In this document: positions 60,619-64,000 of the stretch, piece by piece | Numbering within the stretch: position 1 is the first letter of the stretch | Layout of the letters: each line of letters opens with the position of its first letter | Assembly: GCA_000163695.1 (NCBI GenBank) | Contig: GG774889.1 | Span: 240,114 to 304,113, forward strand | DNA length: 64,000 bases | Direction of reading: 5' to 3' | Origin: Bacteroidetes oral taxon 274 str. F0058 | GTDB taxonomy: Bacteria > Bacteroidota > Bacteroidia > Bacteroidales > Paludibacteraceae | Position numbers and translations under genes: made by a program | The notes under the pieces: model-generated | The model's database searches: none | What the model saw: the letters and a program-made list of their open reading frames with translations, nothing else | What the model was told of the DNA's origin: nothing

Positions 60619-61512
60619 TTAAATTTTTTCGGCATAACGTAGCCTTGCACTCCGTGCCCGCGGGTTGTCGGCAATCTCTCTGTCGTTGCTTACGATAGCC
60701 TTCGATACGTTTGCGAAGGGAGTTATCTGATTGCCGTAGAAGTCTTTTTGCGGCTCGCCCCCGAAATTGCCTGTTTTTAGAAAGTTTTTCACTAGCCTGT
60801 CTTCGAGCGAATGGTACGATATTACGGCAATCCGTCCGCCGCTGCGTAGCAAATCGACCGACCGACAGAGTAATGTCTTCAACGAGTCGAGTTCGGCGTT
60901 TACCTCTATCCTTATTGCCTGGAATATAGGAGCCAACTCTTTGTATTCCTTACCTTTGGTGCAGAAAGGACGGAGCACCTCCGTAAGTTCGAAAATAGTT
61001 TTTATTGCCTTCGTCTGCCTCCGACAGACGATAGCGTTCGCTATTCGGCGTGCGTTACGCAGCTCTCCGTACAGATAGAGTATATCGGCAAGAGCCTGTT
61101 CGTCGTAGCCGTTGATGAGCTCCTCGGCGGTGAAGGAGGCTTCTCTGTTCATACGCATATCCAAAGTTCCGTCGAATCTGTACGAGAACCCCCGCTCTGC
61201 CTCGTCGAAGTGGTGCGACGACACCCCCAAATCCGCCAAAATACCGTCTACCTTATCTTCGCCGTAATATCTCAGGAAGTTCGATATGTACTTGAAATTG
61301 CCTCTTACGAACGTGAAACGCTCATCGTCCGTTGTGTTACGGTATGCTTCCCTGTCTTGGTCGAAGCCGTAGAGTTTGCCCTTGTTGCCGAGCCTGGCAA
61401 GTATAGCCCGCGAATGCCCCCCGCCCCCGAAAGTGCAGTCGACATATACTCCGTCGGGTTTGATACGGAGACACTCTATGCTCTCTTCCAATAAGACAGG
61501 GACGTGATACAT
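60619..61512 (-). CDS. rsmH: 16S rRNA (cytosine(1402)-N4)-methyltransferase RsmH
   Basis: 297 residues. Rossmann-fold methyltransferase with VDCTFGGGGHSRAIL (about 24-38) binding SAM, ILADLGVSSHHFD and the insertion helical domain. The C-terminal RSARLRYAEKI is typical of RsmH. It methylates C1402 in the ribosomal P site. It usually opens the dcw cluster; here ribBA precedes it, 43 bases away. Confidence 0.97.
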   Translation of the reverse strand: MYHVPVLLEESIECLRIKPDGVYVDCTFGGGGHSRAILARLGNKGKLYGFDQDREAYRNTTDDERFTFVRGNFKYISNFLRYYGEDKVDGILADLGVSSHHFDEAERGFSYRFDGTLDMRMNREASFTAEELINGYDEQALADILYLYGELRNARRIANAIVCRRQTKAIKTIFELTEVLRPFCTKGKEYKELAPIFQAIRIEVNAELDSLKTLLCRSVDLLRSGGRIAVISYHSLEDRLVKNFLKTGNFGGEPQKDFYGNQITPFANVSKAIVSNDREIADNPRARSARLRYAEKI

Positions 61513-61555
61513 CTTGTTGTTTTTGTTAAATGCTGTATTCTATCTAATAAACTGT

Positions 61556-62770
61556 CTACAATTTACTGAGGATATGCCCCATTTTCTCTTTTTTGGTTTT
61601 CAGGTACTGTTTGTTGTGCTCGTTGGGAGTAGTTTCTATGGGTACTACCTCGGTTATTTCCAATCCGTACGACTCCAGCCCTATTCGTTTTACGGGGTTG
61701 TTGGTAATCAGACGCATTTTGCCCACGCCCAGACTGCGTAGTATCGAGGCACCGACGCCGTAGTCGCGTTCGTCGGCTTTGAAACCCAGATGCAGATTTG
61801 CCTCTACCGTATCCAATCCCTTGTCTTGCAGGGCGTATGCTTTTATCTTGTTTATCAGACCGATGCCTCTTCCCTCTTGGTTCATATATACTACCAGCCC
61901 TTTGCCCTCTTTTTCGATGAGTTCCATTGCTTTGTGGAGCTGTTCGCCACAGTCGCAACGGCACGAGGCAAAGATATCGCCCGTAGCACACGACGAGTGT
62001 ACGCGTACGAGCACGGGCTCTTGTCGGTCGACGTCGCCTTTGATGAGGGCGATGTGTTCCAGACCGTTGGATTTTTGCTTGAATATCACTATCCTGAAAT
62101 CGCCGTAAGCTGTCGGCAGGTTCGCCTCCGACTCCCGCTCTACGAGACTCTCTTCGTTGAGGCGGTAGGCGATGAGGTCTTTTATGGTGATTATCTTGAT
62201 GTCGAACTTACGAGCTACCTCTATCAACTGCGGCATACGTGCCATAGTACCGTCTTCGTTCATTATCTCGATGAGGGCTGCGGCGGGGTACATACCCGAC
62301 AGGCGAGCAAGGTCTACGGCAGCTTCGGTATGCCCTGCACGACGTAGAACGCCGCGTGAGCGTGCATACAGCGGGTTGATGTGTCCCGGACGTCCGAATG
62401 TCTGGGGCGTAGAGGCGGGGTCTGCCAAGGCACGGATAGTTGCAGCACGGTCTTCGGCACTCACCCCTGTGGTGCAACCCTCTATCTTATCGACCGTTAC
62501 GGTGAAGGGTGTGCCGTGTATCGAAGTGTTGTCGTGAACCTGCTTGGGTAGCTCAAGCTCTTGGCAACGCTCTTCGGTAATGGGAGAGCAGAGCACTCCG
62601 CGACCGTTGATGAGCATAAAGTTGACGGCTTCGGGTGTAATCTTTTCGGCGGCGATGATGAAATCGCCTTCGTTTTCGCGGTCTTCGTCGTCTACCACTA
62701 TCAGGAATTTACCCGCCTTGAAGTCTTCCAGAGCTTCGGGTATGGTGTTTAGTTTGAATTGATTATCCAT
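61556..62770 (-). CDS. ribBA: Bifunctional riboflavin enzyme RibBA
   Basis: 404 residues. The N-terminal half (about 1-205) is 3,4-dihydroxy-2-butanone 4-phosphate synthase: IVVDDEDRENEGDF, then RGVLCSPI and RRAGHTEAAVDLARLSG. The C-terminal half is GTP cyclohydrolase II, with the zinc Cys set in SSCATGDIFASCRCDCGEQL and the GRGIGL loop. It makes the two precursors of riboflavin. No FMN riboswitch was recognised in its short leader. The IS30 element ends 118 bases upstream. Confidence 0.97.
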   Translation of the reverse strand: MDNQFKLNTIPEALEDFKAGKFLIVVDDEDRENEGDFIIAAEKITPEAVNFMLINGRGVLCSPITEERCQELELPKQVHDNTSIHGTPFTVTVDKIEGCTTGVSAEDRAATIRALADPASTPQTFGRPGHINPLYARSRGVLRRAGHTEAAVDLARLSGMYPAAALIEIMNEDGTMARMPQLIEVARKFDIKIITIKDLIAYRLNEESLVERESEANLPTAYGDFRIVIFKQKSNGLEHIALIKGDVDRQEPVLVRVHSSCATGDIFASCRCDCGEQLHKAMELIEKEGKGLVVYMNQEGRGIGLINKIKAYALQDKGLDTVEANLHLGFKADERDYGVGASILRSLGVGKMRLITNNPVKRIGLESYGLEITEVVPIETTPNEHNKQYLKTKKEKMGHILSKL

Positions 62771-62807
62771 ATTTATGTCGAAAAATAATATTTGTAAAAC
62801 AAGTTTA

Positions 62808-62815
62808 CAAAGTTA
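62808..62815 (-). promoter_or_regulatory. Promoter of the ribBA-rsmH-ftsL block (TAACTTTG)
   Basis: TAACTTTG with TTTG at 62836-62839, exactly 20 bases apart, on the minus strand. It lies between ribBA and the IS element, so the promoter is not broken by the insertion. Confidence 0.65.
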
Positions 62816-62888
62816 GATTAAAAATACAATAGTAGCAAAACCAATTACGAATGTAGGAATTTATAAATGTAATAATGTAGAGTGTAGA

Positions 62889-62908
62889 TTCAACAGGCAA
62901 AGTTATAA
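62889..62908 (+). repeat. Left terminal inverted repeat of the IS30 element
   Basis: TTCAACAGGCAAAGTTATAA. It matches the inverted right end in TTCAAC and AAAGTTATAA (16 of 20 bases). Confidence 0.8.
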
Positions 62909-63834
62909 AAAAGGGCAAAAGGAGATTCGAATAAAAGCGACTTTCGCGGTCTTTGGTTTAACAAATATTGAATACCGAGTAATTTATTATAAGATAATTG
63001 ATTAATGTTCATTGTTTTGGGGATGTATTGTCTGATAAATTTATTTGTGTTCTCTACTGTTCCTTTCTGCCAAGAAGAATAAGGGTCAGTGAAGTACACC
63101 GAGGTATGTAACTTTTTTGAAATCAGCTTATGTTTGGCAAATTCACCTCCGTTATCGGTTGTTATTGACTTGACGTGTTTTTTTAAAGGCTTCAGCAGTC
63201 TGATGACCGTTTTTGCGACCTCCTCTGCGTTCTTTCCTCGTGTGAGTCTCTCCATAATCAGGAATCTGGTCTTGCGTTCTATGATAGTGAGAATGAAGTC
63301 TTTTCCGTTTTGTATGAGGTCCATCTCGAAGTGTCCGAACTCTTCTCTTTTCTCTACCTCCGGCGGTCTTTCCTTTATAGACACTCTGTCGGGAATGTTC
63401 CTGACACCCGCACCGATAGGTCGTTTGCGATGTTTTAGCCTATGACGGCAGTGCCTGTATAGAGAGCCTCCGTTGCGTTTGTCTTCTCGTATGAACCTGT
63501 ATATCCACTCTACGGAGACCATCTCGATGTCGTTGGCTTGGCAATAGCCCTTTATCTGCTCGGTAGACCATTGGTACTTTTCAAGTTTATCCGATATTAA
63601 CGCCCTCATCTTATCGTTGAATTTATAAGGACGACGGCCTCTCTCTTTCATCATATCGGCAAACATCTGCGCCATCTTCGGCGAATATCGCCCCCTCGTG
63701 TCGGCATTTCTGTTAAGTTCCTTGCTGACAGTAGCTTGCGATACTCCGATGTAACGAGCTATCTCGGATTGTGTTTTTTTGTCCTTTCTCATACGATAAA
63801 TTGTGTATCTTTGCGACTCATTTAAATGTTGCAT
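62890..63834 (-). CDS. IS30-family transposase
   Basis: 314 residues from the ATG at 63834 (MQHLNESQRYTIYRMRKDKK). The open frame to 63981 adds 49 residues that cross the IS end and leader hairpin, so it is rejected. An N-terminal HTH (TQSEIARYIGVSQATVSKEL) and the DDE catalytic core with Asp in FGHFEMDLIQNGK, Asp in TTDNGGEFAKHK and Glu in KGTVENTNKFIRQYIPK are intact. The gene seems complete, so the element may be active. Confidence 0.93.
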   Translation of the reverse strand: MQHLNESQRYTIYRMRKDKKTQSEIARYIGVSQATVSKELNRNADTRGRYSPKMAQMFADMMKERGRRPYKFNDKMRALISDKLEKYQWSTEQIKGYCQANDIEMVSVEWIYRFIREDKRNGGSLYRHCRHRLKHRKRPIGAGVRNIPDRVSIKERPPEVEKREEFGHFEMDLIQNGKDFILTIIERKTRFLIMERLTRGKNAEEVAKTVIRLLKPLKKHVKSITTDNGGEFAKHKLISKKLHTSVYFTDPYSSWQKGTVENTNKFIRQYIPKTMNINQLSYNKLLGIQYLLNQRPRKSLLFESPFALFYNFAC

Positions 63835-63880
63835 TTGTGTGTGTTTTTTTTGTGAGAACGCAAATGTCGCATTTTTTTCG

Positions 63881-63908
63881 GTTCCTCCCGCCGTACGGCG
63901 GGAGGAAC
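63881..63908. repeat. Perfect 28-bp palindrome in the transposase leader
   Basis: GTTCCTCCCGCCGT followed by its exact complement; centre GTAC. It is very GC-rich in an AT-rich leader, and lies between the right IS end and the transposase ATG. Confidence 0.9.
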
Positions 63909-63923
63909 TTTTCCCCCATAATA

Positions 63924-63943
63924 TTATAACTTTATAAGTTGAA
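63924..63943 (-). repeat. Right terminal inverted repeat of the IS30 element
   Basis: On the minus strand it reads TTCAACTTATAAAGTTATAA, pairing with the left end at 62889-62908. Confidence 0.8.
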
Positions 63944-64000
63944 CTTTCTAAAACAATTACGACCGGCAATGCGGAGCACAAAGGCTTTCTCTTGGGCGTT

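Larger units (their letters stand above)
62889..63943 (-). mobile_element. IS30-family insertion sequence, about 1.06 kb
   Basis: One transposase gene flanked by imperfect terminal inverted repeats. The ends share TTCAAC and AAAGTTATAA, with a 4-base difference between them. The transposase stop codon is inside the left repeat. No clear target-site duplication was seen, so the outer limits could move by a few bases. Confidence 0.85.

Noticed and set aside
61513..62890. FMN riboswitch upstream of ribBA
   Set aside because: The leader is only about 35 bases from the promoter box and contains no RFN-like conserved segments.
63835..63981. 49-residue N-terminal extension of the IS30 transposase
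   Set aside because: It crosses the terminal inverted repeat and the leader palindrome; the family start is MQHLNESQRY.
63944..64000. Gene fragment right of the IS element
   Set aside because: Fifty-seven bases are too few to name a gene; both strands are open and neither shows a motif.

Overview
The window is a chromosomal segment from a member of the Bacteroidota, most likely an anaerobe of the order Bacteroidales. The evidence is a SusC/SusD pair, many genes preceded by the Bacteroidota -7 promoter motif TAnnTTTG (often written TACCTTTG or TATCTTTG), the tRNA-Thr / tuf / tRNA-Trp / secE / nusG order, the sigma54-activator-like / LptE / hypothetical / SecG block, the DUF1599 / DoxX-like / tpiA block, a viroplasmin-type RNase HI, an FtsI with a C-terminal PASTA domain, and many lipoproteins. 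HydF points to an anaerobic [FeFe]-hydrogenase lifestyle. The species cannot be fixed from the sequence alone.

Layout. 0-6.4 kb: a partial glycosyltransferase, rplS, recA, a nine-repeat Sel1 protein, a truncated and an intact small lipoprotein, and a ClpB that lacks the usual N-terminal domain. 6.8-11 kb: a secreted papain-fold aminopeptidase, then a conserved block with an AAA+ activator-like regulator (carrying a run of nine G), LptE, a hypothetical protein and SecG. 11-16.2 kb: an isolated SusC/SusD pair. 16.4-18.8 kb (minus strand): tRNA-Thr, tuf, tRNA-Trp, secE and nusG, cut off from the usual rplK-rpoC continuation. 18.9-30.7 kb (minus): mraY, an HD phosphohydrolase and a MATE transporter; an LptF/G permease, a DJ-1 protein and a TonB-ExbD-ExbB system behind pdxJ; then tpiA, a DoxX/thioredoxin-like protein and a DUF1599 protein. 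30.8-40.8 kb: a DegP-type protease, murD divergent from dprA, tRNA-Asp, a threonine dehydrogenase-like SDR enzyme, a large lipoprotein, miaA-rnhA, a GT2 glycosyltransferase and a small GldL-like membrane protein. 41-44.7 kb: a C10 (streptopain-like) cysteine protease lipoprotein followed by three tandem near-identical lipoproteins, next to a Crp/Fnr regulator. 44.9-56.3 kb: FtsI, a second MATE transporter, an M13 metallopeptidase, small envelope proteins, a DUF4476 protein, birA-dacB and hydF. 56.3-62.8 kb (minus): ribBA, rsmH, ftsL, pdxB, a DUF2851 protein, a TetR regulator and an LpxL-like acyltransferase. 62.9-63.9 kb: a complete IS30-family element.

Themes. Many genes serve the envelope: peptidoglycan synthesis (mraY, murD, ftsI, dacB), LPS assembly (LptE, LptF/G, LpxL-like), protein export (SecG, SecE) and TonB energisation. 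Genes of the division-and-cell-wall cluster are present but scattered over about 40 kb as four separate pieces. Together with the nusG-rplK break, this suggests a heavily rearranged chromosome. The most interesting candidate systems are the C10 protease with its three paralogous lipoproteins (possible inhibitors or targets), the homopolymeric G tract in the regulator gene upstream of lptE, the N-domain-less ClpB, and the repeat-rich Sel1 gene with a small ORF just upstream.
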